A stretch of DNA of 33,949 nt. Origin: JAVJSU01 sp040219275. GTDB taxonomy: Bacteria > Chloroflexota > Anaerolineae > Aggregatilineales > Phototrophicaceae. The notes below the pieces were generated by a model. The model ran no database searches. It saw only the letters and a list, made by a program, of their open reading frames with translations, and was not told the origin of the DNA. Location: assembly GCA_040219275.1 (NCBI GenBank), contig JAVJSU010000073.1, positions 1 through 33,949 on the forward strand, read 5' to 3'. Shown here one piece after another: positions 7,263 through 14,804 of the stretch (positions are counted from its first letter, which is position 1; each line of letters opens with the position of its first letter). A program made the position numbers and the translations under genes.

Positions 7263-7850
7263 TTAGCCAGAAAACTCCAGTGTACGGATTAAGGTTTCCG
7301 CATTAGTGCGGGCAGTGGCATGGTAGCGTTTGTTCATGCCCAACCCCTGCAACGACTCATGACTCATTGCCAGACCCAGAACGCTGTAAGCTACGTCCCG
7401 ACAGTGCGTTTTGTCTGCCTGCGGATAGGCAAACTCCAGATCATCGGCAAACATGGTAATGAGTTCTTCAAACATGCCGATGAGCGTCTGTTTTGCCTGT
7501 AGATAGCGATCCTGAGCGGTCATCATCACATCGAAGATGAGCTTGTCCGTATTGTCGTAACCCGCTTCATCATCAAATAAATAATCCAGCGTGGCGGCGA
7601 TCATTTGCTCCTGAGGGATTTGTGCCGCTTCTGTTTGTAGCTCCGCCAGAAAATCCGCTGTGATACGTTCGATCAGTACATTGACAACTTCTTCACGGTT
7701 GCCGATGTAGTGGCGAATGATACTCCGTGTCATACCGGCTTCTTCCGCTACCTGATCGAGTGACGTATCCAGCCCATACTTAACCATACAGCGTGCGAAA
7801 GCATCCAGAATTTCTGTGGTACGTTCTTCGGTCAGCTTTTTTCGTCCCAT
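7263..7850 (-). CDS. TetR family transcriptional regulator
   Basis: The 195-residue product has an N-terminal TetR helix-turn-helix: LDAFARCMVKYGLDTSLDQV followed by AEEAGMTRSIIRHYIGNREE, with the characteristic recognition helix and HYxGNRE motif. The remaining all-helical part would bind an unknown ligand. A ribosome site AGGA lies nine bases before the ATG. The promoter (7885-7914) is bracketed by two near-identical palindromes, which suggests self-repression. The downstream DUF418 membrane gene is the probable co-regulated target, giving a typical TetR plus membrane-protein response pair. The inducer cannot be deduced. Confidence 0.85.
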   Translation of the reverse strand: MGRKKLTEERTTEILDAFARCMVKYGLDTSLDQVAEEAGMTRSIIRHYIGNREEVVNVLIERITADFLAELQTEAAQIPQEQMIAATLDYLFDDEAGYDNTDKLIFDVMMTAQDRYLQAKQTLIGMFEELITMFADDLEFAYPQADKTHCRDVAYSVLGLAMSHESLQGLGMNKRYHATARTNAETLIRTLEFSG

Positions 7851-7867
7851 GCCGACATCCTAATCAA

Positions 7868-7923
7868 TTGTCGATATTGACAACATAATAGATCGAAAAC
7901 CGATAGATTGTCAAGTATGACAA
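7868..7923 (-). promoter_or_regulatory. tetR promoter with twin TTGTC-N6-GACAA operators
   Basis: Reading leftward, TTGACA (7914-7909) and TATTAT (7890-7885) are 18 bases apart. TTGTCAAGTATGACAA (7908-7923) overlaps the -35 box. TTGTCGATATTGACAA (7868-7883) starts just after the -10 box, at the expected transcription start. Both are 16-base palindromes with arms TTGTC/GACAA. They repeat with a 40-base period, about four helical turns, so two bound dimers would sit on one face of the DNA. Likely binder: the adjacent TetR protein (inference). Confidence 0.7.
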
Positions 7924-8431
7924 TTTTTATGAGATCAGTTTTTAGCGTTTATGTCGTTTTTGGAATCCTCTCGTATATCTCGCACAGCCGCCGCGCGGAC
8001 AATTTTACGACGCGGGCATCCTCCCCATCAAACACCTGCGGACGGGACCACCGAACCATCCGCCTAAAAAGTCTCCCATAGATTAAACTTTCGAGAAGCT
8101 GACCGCTATTCGATCTTCACTTGTTGCCAGGCTTCGATTTTCCAGAGTCAGGTTGAAGTGAACATCACTATCATGGAGCAACATATACTGATACTACTCT
8201 CTACCTTCGCCAACATCACGTGTTAACTCGCCTATGATTACGCACCCGCATGGTCAAACAACAGCAGATTGAGGTTCTGGATAGATAGTTGGAAGCCAGT
8301 GATTTACTTCTACTTAGCAACTGATGTACCATTGGGAATAGATTGTTGAGCCGTAGAACAGACAAGTGATACAGATCTTAATTCTGAAGAAACTCAGGTT
8401 ATCACAAAGTAATATTTGAAAGATTGCGAGA
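7924..8431. other. Intergenic stretch, no gene recognised
   Basis: Both strands are full of stops. On the minus strand a 33-codon frame ends at 8083 with the segment HFNLTLENRSLATSEDRIAV. It resembles a protein C-terminus and may be a decayed gene fragment, but I cannot name it. No repeat, tRNA or terminator stands out. The right end must contain the promoter of the gene at 8432. Confidence 0.4.
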
Positions 8432-8800
8432 ATGAAAAAGAAAACACGCGGTGAACACGAAGCCGAATTTACCAATGCCATGATTAAATTTGAGAAGGAA
8501 TACTTGGGGCGTGGACCTCAGGATGTCAAAACCACCTTTTTAGGCGATATGATTGTAGTCCGATTACGAGGTATTTTGACCCCGGCTGAAATGAAGCTAT
8601 CAGAAAGCCGTGAGGGACAGGCACTGGTAAAAGAGACCCGTCGCCAGTTATTCGAGAGTTCACGTCCCATAATCGAAGCAATGGTCAAAGACATTACCGG
8701 GTGCAATCTCATCAGTCTGCATACGGATATGAGTACTAAGACAGGCGAGCGGGTGGTTGTTCTCACGGTTGATACTAATCTGGATCAGCAATTCAGTTGA
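8432..8800 (+). CDS. DUF2294 / MpsC-type protein
   Basis: The 122-residue product matches the DUF2294 pattern along its whole length: KTRGEHEAEFTNAMIKFEKE, the GRGPQDV segment, GDMIVVRLRGILTPAEMKLS, and the C-terminal motif LISLHTDMSTKTGERVVVLT. The family is annotated as an Na+-translocating membrane-potential system component (MpsC) in some bacteria, although this protein is soluble and has no membrane segment. The exact role here is unknown. The ribosome site is weak. It appears to be a single-gene unit, followed by a 7-base hairpin (8819-8838). Confidence 0.75.
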   Translation: MKKKTRGEHEAEFTNAMIKFEKEYLGRGPQDVKTTFLGDMIVVRLRGILTPAEMKLSESREGQALVKETRRQLFESSRPIIEAMVKDITGCNLISLHTDMSTKTGERVVVLTVDTNLDQQFS

Positions 8801-8818
8801 AGTACCAGTGTCACAAAG

Positions 8819-8838
8819 ACCCCCTCGAATTAGGGGGT
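8819..8838 (+). terminator. G/C hairpin after the DUF2294 gene
   Basis: ACCCCCT and AGGGGGT flank CGAATT, a perfect 7-base stem 18 bases after the stop codon. The T-rich stretch follows only after about 12 bases, so it is a weak intrinsic terminator or an mRNA 3'-end stabiliser. Confidence 0.4.
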
Positions 8839-8883
8839 ATGCAAGGCATCTTTTATCCTAAAATAAGTTCAATTGAATAAACT

Positions 8884-9008
8884 AGTCTCGGAAGACTGGG
8901 CAAAGCGTAAATTCCAACGAAGGAAAGCCTTCGTTTAAGAAGTGGACGGGTTGCAAAGTAAGCCGACGTTAATTCACACCATTGGTGTGGTTTACGTCGG
9001 CTTTTTTT
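8884..9008 (+). ncRNA. Candidate structured RNA ending in a strong intrinsic terminator
   Basis: Three successive hairpins occur. AGTCT/AGACT (8884-8897) has a CGGA loop. AACGAAGG/CCTTCGTT (8916-8935) is a perfect 8-base stem with a 4-base loop. A long two-part hairpin (8961-9002) has outer arms AGCCGACGT/ACGTCGGCT and inner arms CACACCA/TGGTGTG, followed by seven T. GGGCAAAG and TTGCAAAG sequences lie between the stems. The layout resembles a riboswitch-terminator leader or a small RNA, but it matches no class I can name. The gene below it is a decayed ATPase, so it may be an orphan leader. Confidence 0.4.
8961..9008 (+). terminator. Strong rho-independent terminator
   Basis: A 9-base outer stem (8961-8969 with 8994-9002) and a 7-base inner stem (CACACCA/TGGTGTG), separated by a small internal loop, are followed immediately by TTTTTTT (9002-9008) and further T. 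It ends the upstream transcript or the candidate RNA at 8884. Confidence 0.8.
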
Positions 9009-9179
9009 ATTTTTGGTAGGTTCATTTGATCAAACCTATTAATGAAGTGAAAGAACAGCAATAGCGATCACACAGGGCAACATGAACCTACAACAGTCGC
9101 CGGGAATACTCTGTAAACGACGACGATTCTTGACCAATCGATGTATCGACGGCCACAGGTTTGACGGATTGGGACGTAA

Positions 9180-9401
9180 GTGAGTATCTCGATCAGTATG
9201 GTAGCGTGGATGATAATTTTGCCATCATTGTTAGCGCCGTTCTTCAATCGCCTGTTGAACACCAACCCGTTGACTTTAGACCAACTGTTGTTCTGCTTCG
9301 CCCTGAATACACTCGTCTTTTGGGGAGTGGAATTGGAGAAATTAGCGATCCGACGGGAGTGGCTGAAGTATGCAATTGAACCATATTGCCCGAACAGATA
9401 A
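9180..9401 (+). pseudogene. C-terminal remnant of a P-type cation-transporting ATPase
   Basis: A 73-codon open frame starts directly after a TAA stop. The residues LLAPFFNRLLNTNPLTLDQL and FWGVELEKLAIRREW match the last membrane segments and the closing Val-Glu-hydrophobic-Glu-Lys segment of cation-pumping P-type ATPases. All phosphorylation, nucleotide-binding and transport-site parts are missing, and no other ATPase fragment was found upstream. It is therefore a decayed gene end. Translation from the GTG at 9180 would give a two-segment membrane peptide with no pump function. Confidence 0.65.
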
Positions 9402-9420
9402 GCCTTTAGGTAAATTATAG

Positions 9421-9927
9421 ATGTACTACGACGATGATCGAGCGCAAATTCGGAAGCGGCTTAAGCAACGTTATAACCGGCGTTTTTTTCTCGGTGCGCA
9501 CATAGCAGTATTGCTGGTTAGCTTATTTCTGGCGTGGATTGCACCAAACCTGACTGGATTAACTGTGCTCGTGATGTTGACCTTAATACCTCACGCATTG
9601 GAGGTAGCTTACAAAGAGTACCGTTATTGGCTGGAGCATAAGGTCGAACGTGAAATACATCAAAACCAGATGACGGAAGTCTACAGCCACGGAAAAAGGA
9701 AACGTTATGCTGAAGACGATATGGAATCAGCATCTACTTTTAGCCTGACAGATGATGGTGAAATTGAAGAGATTCGTACCCCACGCGTTAGGCGGGGTGA
9801 ATTTCAGGATTATAAACATCAGGCGAAACGTAATCGACGAATGCGAGAAAAAAAGCGACGGGATGATGATAGTGATGAGTTTGATGTAAAGAAACTCCTG
9901 AAAAAACTGAAGGATATTATCGATTAA
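9421..9927 (+). CDS. 2TM-domain membrane protein with charged C-terminal tail
   Basis: The 168-residue product has an N-terminal basic segment (RKRLKQRYNRRFFLG), two closely spaced membrane helices (about residues 23-40 and 43-62) and then a Tyr/Trp-rich amphipathic segment, as in 2TM-domain proteins. The rest is a highly charged cytoplasmic tail (RNRRMREKKRRDDDSDEFD). No catalytic motif is seen. It lies 68 bases before htpX on the same strand, followed by another small membrane protein and a zinc ribbon. A role in membrane stress or protein quality control is suggested only by this context. The ribosome site is weak. Confidence 0.6.
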   Translation: MYYDDDRAQIRKRLKQRYNRRFFLGAHIAVLLVSLFLAWIAPNLTGLTVLVMLTLIPHALEVAYKEYRYWLEHKVEREIHQNQMTEVYSHGKRKRYAEDDMESASTFSLTDDGEIEEIRTPRVRRGEFQDYKHQAKRNRRMREKKRRDDDSDEFDVKKLLKKLKDIID

Positions 9928-9995
9928 AGCATTCGAACGTGCTTTGAATAAGTTTCTAATCGAATAAGTATTAGTGTGAACAAGGAGGTTTAACA

Positions 9996-10877
9996 ATGAA
10001 TAGCACGATAAGAACAACCTTTTTGCTAGCCACATTGACAGGATTATTCCTGTTCATCGGTTTAGCAATCGGCGGAAGAGGTGGCATGATTATCGCTTTC
10101 ATTCTGGCGAGTGCGCTCAATATGGGAGCGTGGTGGTTTTCGAGTTCGCTGGCACTTCGTTTCAGTGGTGCAAGCGAGGTTTCACCGGAAGATGCTCCGG
10201 AATTACATCAGCTCGTTGAAAGCCTAGCGCTACGGGCAGAAATTCCCAAGCCACGCGTTTATATGATCGAAAGCGATTTACCCAACGCCTTTGCCACCGG
10301 ACGTAGCCCCCAGCATGGGGCAGTTGCCGTCACCACCGGAATTATGCGTCTGCTCATGCCCGATGAACTGGCCGGTGTCATCGCCCACGAATTGGCTCAC
10401 ATCAAGCATCGCGACACGTTAATTTCAAGCGTTGCGGCGACCATTGGTGGCGCAGTAACGATGCTGGCCGATATGGCAATGTGGGTGCTGATCTTTGGTG
10501 GATTAGGCGGACAGGATGATGAGGACGATGGGATTGCAGGTATTGTGGGCGGTGTGCTGATGATTTTCCTCGCACCCTTAGCCGCAATACTAATCCAGAT
10601 GGCGATTTCACGCTCCCGCGAATTCAGCGCTGATGCGAGCGGGGCGCGTATTCTGGGCAATCCCTTACCACTGGCTAGCGCGCTGGAGAAACTCGAGGCG
10701 CAGTCTATGCAAGCGATACCTGAACAGGTCAATCCCTCGACCGCGCATCTCTACATTGTTAATCCCTTGCATGGGGGTGGCATAGCGGACTTATTCCGCA
10801 CACATCCAAAAACCGAGGAGCGTATTGAGCGCTTGAGGAGAATGAATCAGACCGAACGTGTGCCATTAGCGGCATAG
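9996..10877 (+). CDS. htpX: HtpX-like membrane zinc metalloprotease (M48 family)
   Basis: The 293-residue product has the usual HtpX length and plan. Two N-terminal membrane helices (about 7-25 and 30-55) precede the M48 protease core with zinc motif HELAH (residues 131-135) inside VIAHELAHIKHRD. Two more membrane helices follow (about 145-170 and 185-203), then the third zinc ligand Glu209 in SRSREFSADASGARIL. HtpX degrades misfolded membrane proteins together with FtsH. The ribosome site AAGGAGG is close to ideal. The protein is intact, and it sits in a plus-strand run with a 2TM protein, a small membrane protein, a zinc ribbon and a lipoprotein, which suggests one envelope-stress transcript. 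Confidence 0.9.
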   Translation: MNSTIRTTFLLATLTGLFLFIGLAIGGRGGMIIAFILASALNMGAWWFSSSLALRFSGASEVSPEDAPELHQLVESLALRAEIPKPRVYMIESDLPNAFATGRSPQHGAVAVTTGIMRLLMPDELAGVIAHELAHIKHRDTLISSVAATIGGAVTMLADMAMWVLIFGGLGGQDDEDDGIAGIVGGVLMIFLAPLAAILIQMAISRSREFSADASGARILGNPLPLASALEKLEAQSMQAIPEQVNPSTAHLYIVNPLHGGGIADLFRTHPKTEERIERLRRMNQTERVPLAA

Positions 10878-10897
10878 TAAACCTGAAAGAGGACAAC

Positions 10898-11113
10898 ATG
10901 ACTTTAGTGAATTTGAAGCAAGTTGCGCTACCTGTTGTGGTGCTCATCGTCGTTTTCGCAGGATTTGGAGCGGCAATCCTGCTACAGTCCGAAGTACTGT
11001 TGGCGGTGATCATTACTCTGCCCTACTTGATAGGTATGTGGCTGGTTCGAATGCATCACCTGCGTCTCACAAGGCGGTGTTTAGCAACCTACCTTCAAGC
11101 ACGTCAATCGTAA
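10898..11113 (+). CDS. Small two-helix membrane protein
   Basis: The 71-residue product consists mainly of two hydrophobic helices (about residues 9-28 and 32-50) and a basic C-terminal tail (MHHLRLTRRCLATYLQARQS). No family is recognised. AGAGGA lies ahead of the ATG. It is 20 bases after htpX and 20 bases before the zinc-ribbon gene, so it is part of the same transcript. It may be an accessory of the protease, but this is only context. Confidence 0.55.
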   Translation: MTLVNLKQVALPVVVLIVVFAGFGAAILLQSEVLLAVIITLPYLIGMWLVRMHHLRLTRRCLATYLQARQS

Positions 11114-11133
11114 AATTGATAAGGAGCTAAAAT

Positions 11134-11454
11134 ATGCAGTGCCCTGTCTGTGATGTTGAATTGAAAATTGCGGATCGTCAAGGAGTTGAGATTGATTATT
11201 GTCCAAAATGCCGGGGGGTATGGCTTGACCGGGGTGAATTGGACAAGCTAATTGAACGATCCGCACAGATTGAACATCAATCTGCGCCTCCACCTCCTCG
11301 CCGTGAAAAACGGGACGATTTCTATACTGATGTAGACGACGATAGCTATGAAATCTCGTCCGGTGATCGCTACCGTGACAATGATCGTTCTTACCCGCAA
11401 GGGAAAAAGAAAAAATCATCCTTCCTTGGGGATGTGTTCGACCTCTTTGGTTAA
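11134..11454 (+). CDS. TFIIB-type zinc-ribbon protein
   Basis: The 106-residue product begins with a zinc ribbon: CPVC at residues 3-6 and CPKC at 23-26, followed by RGVWLDRGELDKLIER, the hallmark of the bacterial zf-TFIIB family. The remainder is polar and low-complexity with a basic patch (GKKKKSSF) and a short hydrophobic end. The molecular function of this family is not established. A good ribosome site (AAGGAG) precedes the ATG. It is the fourth gene of the htpX run. A perfect 9-base hairpin follows immediately. Confidence 0.75.
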   Translation: MQCPVCDVELKIADRQGVEIDYCPKCRGVWLDRGELDKLIERSAQIEHQSAPPPPRREKRDDFYTDVDDDSYEISSGDRYRDNDRSYPQGKKKKSSFLGDVFDLFG

Positions 11455-11460
11455 AGTACG

Positions 11461-11490
11461 GGCATTCTGGCTACCAAAAGTCAGAATGCC
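11461..11490 (+). terminator. Hairpin after the zinc-ribbon gene
   Basis: GGCATTCTG (11461-11469) and CAGAATGCC (11482-11490) form a perfect 9-base stem 6 bases after the stop. No T run follows, so it may only attenuate read-through into the lipoprotein gene or protect the mRNA end. Confidence 0.45.
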
Positions 11491-11551
11491 TTGATAGTTG
11501 ACGGAAAAATTCTGGCAGTTCTAAACCCTTAGCGAACAGAAAGAGGAGACG

Positions 11552-11743
11552 ATGAAAAATCGCCCATTATCCCGATGGCTTGTCATTCTCATGTTACTCC
11601 TGACCTTGACTCTGACAGGTTGTGGCGGCGGTGATGAAGACGATGACGACGACACCGAAGGACGCACCAGTGAGATTATTGGTGACGGTGAAGAAGCTGA
11701 AGATGAAGATGAAAGAGACGAGGAAGGAGAAGACGAGGATTAG
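11552..11743 (+). CDS. Small acidic lipoprotein
   Basis: The 63-residue product begins with a basic n-region (MKNRPLSR), a hydrophobic core and the lipobox LTGC with the modified cysteine at residue 24. What would remain after cleavage is about 40 residues, almost entirely Asp, Glu and Gly (GGGDEDDDDDTEG and DEDERDEEGEDED). Such a tail can only be an extended polyanion at the membrane surface. It could bind metal ions or be a minimal surface decoration. GAGGAGA precedes the ATG. It is the last gene of the plus-strand run. Confidence 0.7.
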   Translation: MKNRPLSRWLVILMLLLTLTLTGCGGGDEDDDDDTEGRTSEIIGDGEEAEDEDERDEEGEDED

Positions 11744-11760
11744 TTCCCGATTGAAAGACC

Positions 11761-11789
11761 ACCGACCCGATTATTTTGATCGGGTCGGT
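11761..11789. terminator. Bidirectional hairpin between convergent genes
   Basis: ACCGACCCGAT and ATCGGGTCGGT form a perfect 11-base stem with a 7-base loop, located between the lipoprotein gene (ending at 11743, rightward) and mrpG (ending at 11822, leftward). Its location suits a shared terminator, although T runs on either side are short. Confidence 0.6.
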
Positions 11790-11821
11790 TGGTTTAGTCT
11801 ACAGGCACCATTTCCCAAACA

Positions 11822-12148
11822 CTATGTGAATATCTGTGGTTGCTCTCCATTTTCTGAAAAACGCTGTTTATCCCGTTTGTTTGCGGCTTGATCGGCGACA
11901 GCAATGACGTGTGATGCGGCAGGCGCAGTCAGCAGAAAAAACAGCCCGAGCAACAGCAGACGCGGAAACAAGGGTGGCATGAGGATGCCCCCGCCTACCA
12001 ATAAACCGAATAAACCGAGCGTTGCCACCTTGCCGGAAGCGTGCAAACGGCTGTAGGCATCTGGCAAGCGGATAATACCAACCACACCGACCACAAAGAA
12101 GAAAAGACCAAAAATAAGCAAGCCACTTCCGATGATTTCTCCAAGCAT
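11822..12148 (-). CDS. mrpG: Na+(K+)/H+ antiporter subunit G (MrpG/MnhG)
   Basis: The 108-residue product has three membrane helices and the MnhG signature GVVGIIRLPDAYSRLHASGK with TLGLFGLL after it. MrpG is a small membrane subunit of the multi-subunit cation/proton antiporter. The start shares one base with the stop of mrpF (TGATG), so translation is coupled. It is the last gene of the operon, which runs A-B fused, C, D, E, F, G. The C-terminal 25 residues are polar and slightly longer than the family minimum. Confidence 0.9.
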   Translation of the reverse strand: MLGEIIGSGLLIFGLFFFVVGVVGIIRLPDAYSRLHASGKVATLGLFGLLVGGGILMPPLFPRLLLLGLFFLLTAPAASHVIAVADQAANKRDKQRFSENGEQPQIFT

Positions 12149-12411
12149 TAAAAAACCTTACCTTCTGCTAGAAAACGTGAAATTCCGACTGTGCTGATAA
12201 AGCTCAAAGCACCAATTGCCAGCGCGACATCTACAAAAATAGCTTGATCAAACAACAAGGCGAACACCACCATGACACCGGCAAATAAGGTTGCCATCAA
12301 GTCAATTGCTAGCAGGCGGTCTGCCACTGTAGGTCCACGCCACGCCCGCCAGCCACAGGGCAACATCAAAAGGACAATTGTGACCACCGCCACGTTCAAT
12401 AAGACTTCCAT
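12148..12411 (-). CDS. mrpF: Na+(K+)/H+ antiporter subunit F (MrpF/MnhF)
   Basis: The 87-residue product has three membrane helices and the family segment RAWRGPTVADRLLAIDLMAT followed by FVDVALAIGALSFISTVGIS. MrpF is a compact subunit of the Mrp complex, full length here. Its start shares one base with the mrpE stop, and its stop shares one base with the mrpG start, the classic arrangement of this operon. Confidence 0.9.
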   Translation of the reverse strand: MEVLLNVAVVTIVLLMLPCGWRAWRGPTVADRLLAIDLMATLFAGVMVVFALLFDQAIFVDVALAIGALSFISTVGISRFLAEGKVF

Positions 12412-12917
12412 CAGTCTCTATCTCCCATAATTCGTTTGAGCAGTTTTAAACGCTTCGTCTGGCTTTGTTCAACCTGCTGGCGAGATACATCAATATCCAG
12501 TGAATGCACGATCATGTGATTTTTACCATCGATCACGCTAAAGCCAATCACCAGTTCGCCCGGTGTTACTGAAATTGCATGGGCGCTAAGGGCAGAGACG
12601 ATGACCCGCTCCTCTTCATCTTGAATAGGCACAACTAATTCACCGGGATGGATGGGCAGTTTCGGGTCGAGTACCCGTCGTGCGACATCAAAGCCAGAAA
12701 GCAAAATTTCCCATACCAACCAGGTGATGTAGACCATTAGCCAGAATAGTTGGAATGGTAAGCGACCCCACACAATGCGTCCGGGCATCTCACCAATTAA
12801 GAGCAGAGTCGCCAACCCGAACAGATAACCGACAATCAGACCCGTGATTTCCCATTGGTTGCTCATGGTCATAAATATCAATGCGAACGGAACAGCATAG
12901 ATCATGCGTAGCAACAT
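12411..12917 (-). CDS. mrpE: Na+(K+)/H+ antiporter subunit E (MrpE/MnhE)
   Basis: The 168-residue product has N-terminal membrane helices, then the MnhE-type segment VWEILLSGFDVARRVLDPKL followed by a soluble domain (ALSAHAISVTPGELVIGFSV) that is characteristic of the subunit. It is required for assembly or stability of the Mrp complex in studied bacteria. It begins three bases after mrpD ends. Length is normal for the family and no lesions are seen. Confidence 0.9.
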   Translation of the reverse strand: MLLRMIYAVPFALIFMTMSNQWEITGLIVGYLFGLATLLLIGEMPGRIVWGRLPFQLFWLMVYITWLVWEILLSGFDVARRVLDPKLPIHPGELVVPIQDEEERVIVSALSAHAISVTPGELVIGFSVIDGKNHMIVHSLDIDVSRQQVEQSQTKRLKLLKRIMGDRD

Positions 12918-12920
12918 GCC

Positions 12921-14447
12921 TTATCTCCTTGAAATAGCCGAGGATTCAGTGCCAAGCACCGCCTCAATATAAATCGGCGCATTGATGATTTGTTCCGCAG
13001 TCGCGGTTGCAAAGTCAACCAGAGGTGCGGCAAACAGCCCTAACGCAACGCACGCTGAAATCAGCAATGCCGGTGCGAGCGGATTGTCGTTATAACTTTT
13101 TACGGCGGCGGTCGAGTCGGTTGGCTGTTGTTGGAACACCAGTTGCCATGTACGCGTCATGTACATCAAGGTGAGAATACCCGCGCCGACGGCCAAACCC
13201 AGCGTCAGCCACATCTCCGCATCAATGCCACTTTGCACCAATCCGAGCTTACTGATGAAGCCGTTCATTGGCGGCACCCCTGCCAACGACAATCCACCGA
13301 GCAAATATAAGACACCGACGAACGCGGGGAGGCTGTGTCCTACGCCACCGACTTCACTCAAATTAGCCGTTTTATTTTCTGTTCGGCTGGAAACGACGCC
13401 AAAGAGCATCAAGAGCGCGGATTTGATAAACGCGTGATTGAAGGCATACACAAATGCCGCCGCCAGTGCTAAAGGTGTTCCCCAACCGATTCCCAACAGG
13501 ATGAAGCCAATTTGTCCGAACGTAGAGTAGGCGAGCATCCGCTTACCGTCATAGGTGCGGAAAGCGCCCAGACTGCCAAAGAAAATACTGATCGTACCCA
13601 GAACCAGCAGAATTGTGCGTATAATCTCTAGCTCAATCTCCGAGGTGAACAGCAAGGTCGTCATGCGGATGAGGCCGTACACGCCAACTTTGACCACAAC
13701 CGACGAAAGCACCGCATGCACAGGTGTGGGCGCGGTGGTATGAAAATCGGGTTGCCAGAAATGGAACGGGAACACCGCGCTTTTCAGCAGGAATGCGGCA
13801 GTCAACATGATGGCCGCTTCTCGTGCCAGAAAAGGCCGTTCGCTGGACGCCAAAATCTGGCCAATATCCGCGAAGTTCAGCGTACCGAATGCTGAATAGG
13901 TTGCCGCAATTCCCAATAGTAGAAAGAGCGTTCCCATACTGCTGATGAAGAGATACTTGATGGCGGCTTCCAGCCCCAGACGATTATCTGAGATGGCGAC
14001 CAGAGACACCGAACTTAAGACCATGAGTTCCATGAAAACGAACAATGTGAAGAGGTCGCCCGTGTAGAGCGCGCCGACAAGCCCGGTTTGCATGGCGAGA
14101 AACAAGGTCGTGAACGTAGGATGTTTTACGACTTTATCATTACAGCCAATAGCATAGAGCAAACCCATCATTAACACCGTGGTTGACATCACGACGAACA
14201 AGGACGAAAGCATATCCGCAACCAGGATGATGCCGAAGGGCGGTTGCCATCCGCCTAAGCGATAGATTTGTATGCCATCCTGCCAGTTCATCCACAGCAC
14301 ACCTACACTAGCCATCCATGCGACAACACCGACGGCAAAACCCACATAACGTTGTGCCTTATGGCGACCCCACAGCAGAAGGCTTAATACACCTCCAAAC
14401 AGAGGCAGAAAAACAGTCAGAAGTATGAGCGAATTTGTTGGAGCCAA
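12921..14447 (-). CDS. mrpD: Na+(K+)/H+ antiporter subunit D (MrpD/MnhD)
   Basis: The 508-residue, about 14-helix membrane protein is homologous to the antiporter-like subunits of respiratory complex I. The conserved glutamate of helix 5 is at residue 140 (FTLFVFMELMVLSSVSLV). The lysine-bearing central helices and PFHFWQPDFHTTAPTPVHAVL segment of the proton channel are also present. MrpD carries one half of the ion path, together with MrpA. The gene begins 12 bases after mrpC. Length and motifs are normal, so it appears functional. Confidence 0.92.
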   Translation of the reverse strand: MAPTNSLILLTVFLPLFGGVLSLLLWGRHKAQRYVGFAVGVVAWMASVGVLWMNWQDGIQIYRLGGWQPPFGIILVADMLSSLFVVMSTTVLMMGLLYAIGCNDKVVKHPTFTTLFLAMQTGLVGALYTGDLFTLFVFMELMVLSSVSLVAISDNRLGLEAAIKYLFISSMGTLFLLLGIAATYSAFGTLNFADIGQILASSERPFLAREAAIMLTAAFLLKSAVFPFHFWQPDFHTTAPTPVHAVLSSVVVKVGVYGLIRMTTLLFTSEIELEIIRTILLVLGTISIFFGSLGAFRTYDGKRMLAYSTFGQIGFILLGIGWGTPLALAAAFVYAFNHAFIKSALLMLFGVVSSRTENKTANLSEVGGVGHSLPAFVGVLYLLGGLSLAGVPPMNGFISKLGLVQSGIDAEMWLTLGLAVGAGILTLMYMTRTWQLVFQQQPTDSTAAVKSYNDNPLAPALLISACVALGLFAAPLVDFATATAEQIINAPIYIEAVLGTESSAISRR

Positions 14448-14459
14448 AATGATATACCC

Positions 14460-14792
14460 TTAGTTTTGTAAATGGTTAACGTCATCAGTGCGGGCGGTAC
14501 CAAAGCGAGTTGATACAATGTTTACCAATCCCAACAACAGCGCATATGAACCGAAACTGACGACGATAGCCGTTAAAATGAGCGCTTGTACCAGTGGATC
14601 ACTGGATTGTTCAGTCTGGTCGGTATAGGCTGGAACTGTGCCATCAAACGCCCCTACTGCCAGCAGAAGCAGGTTCACTGCGGTAAATAATAGGGCGAAT
14701 CCCATCGCCGCTTTAATTAAGTCCCGTCGTAAAAGTTGATAAACACCCAATCCAAATAGGATGCCAACAGTCATTGCGAAAACAAGATTCAT
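14460..14792 (-). CDS. mrpC: Na+(K+)/H+ antiporter subunit C (MrpC/MnhC)
   Basis: The 110-residue product has three membrane helices and is related to complex I subunit NuoK. Recognisable segments are GVYQLLRRDLIKAAMGFALL, followed by the NuoK-like DPLVQALILTAIVVSFGSYA. It lies 12 bases after mrpA-B and 12 bases before mrpD. Its length matches the family. Confidence 0.9.
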   Translation of the reverse strand: MNLVFAMTVGILFGLGVYQLLRRDLIKAAMGFALLFTAVNLLLLAVGAFDGTVPAYTDQTEQSSDPLVQALILTAIVVSFGSYALLLGLVNIVSTRFGTARTDDVNHLQN

Positions 14793-14804
14793 ATGTAAAT
14801 TCCC

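Noticed and set aside
8884..9008. Cyclic-di-GMP class I riboswitch (GGGCAAA and GCAAAG strings)
   Set aside because: The spacing, the GACGCAAAGCC core and the second helix do not fit the known consensus. Kept only as an unclassified structure.
9161..9379. 72-codon alternative frame overlapping the ATPase remnant
   Set aside because: The competing frame 9180-9401 has a clear membrane ATPase pattern. This one has none.
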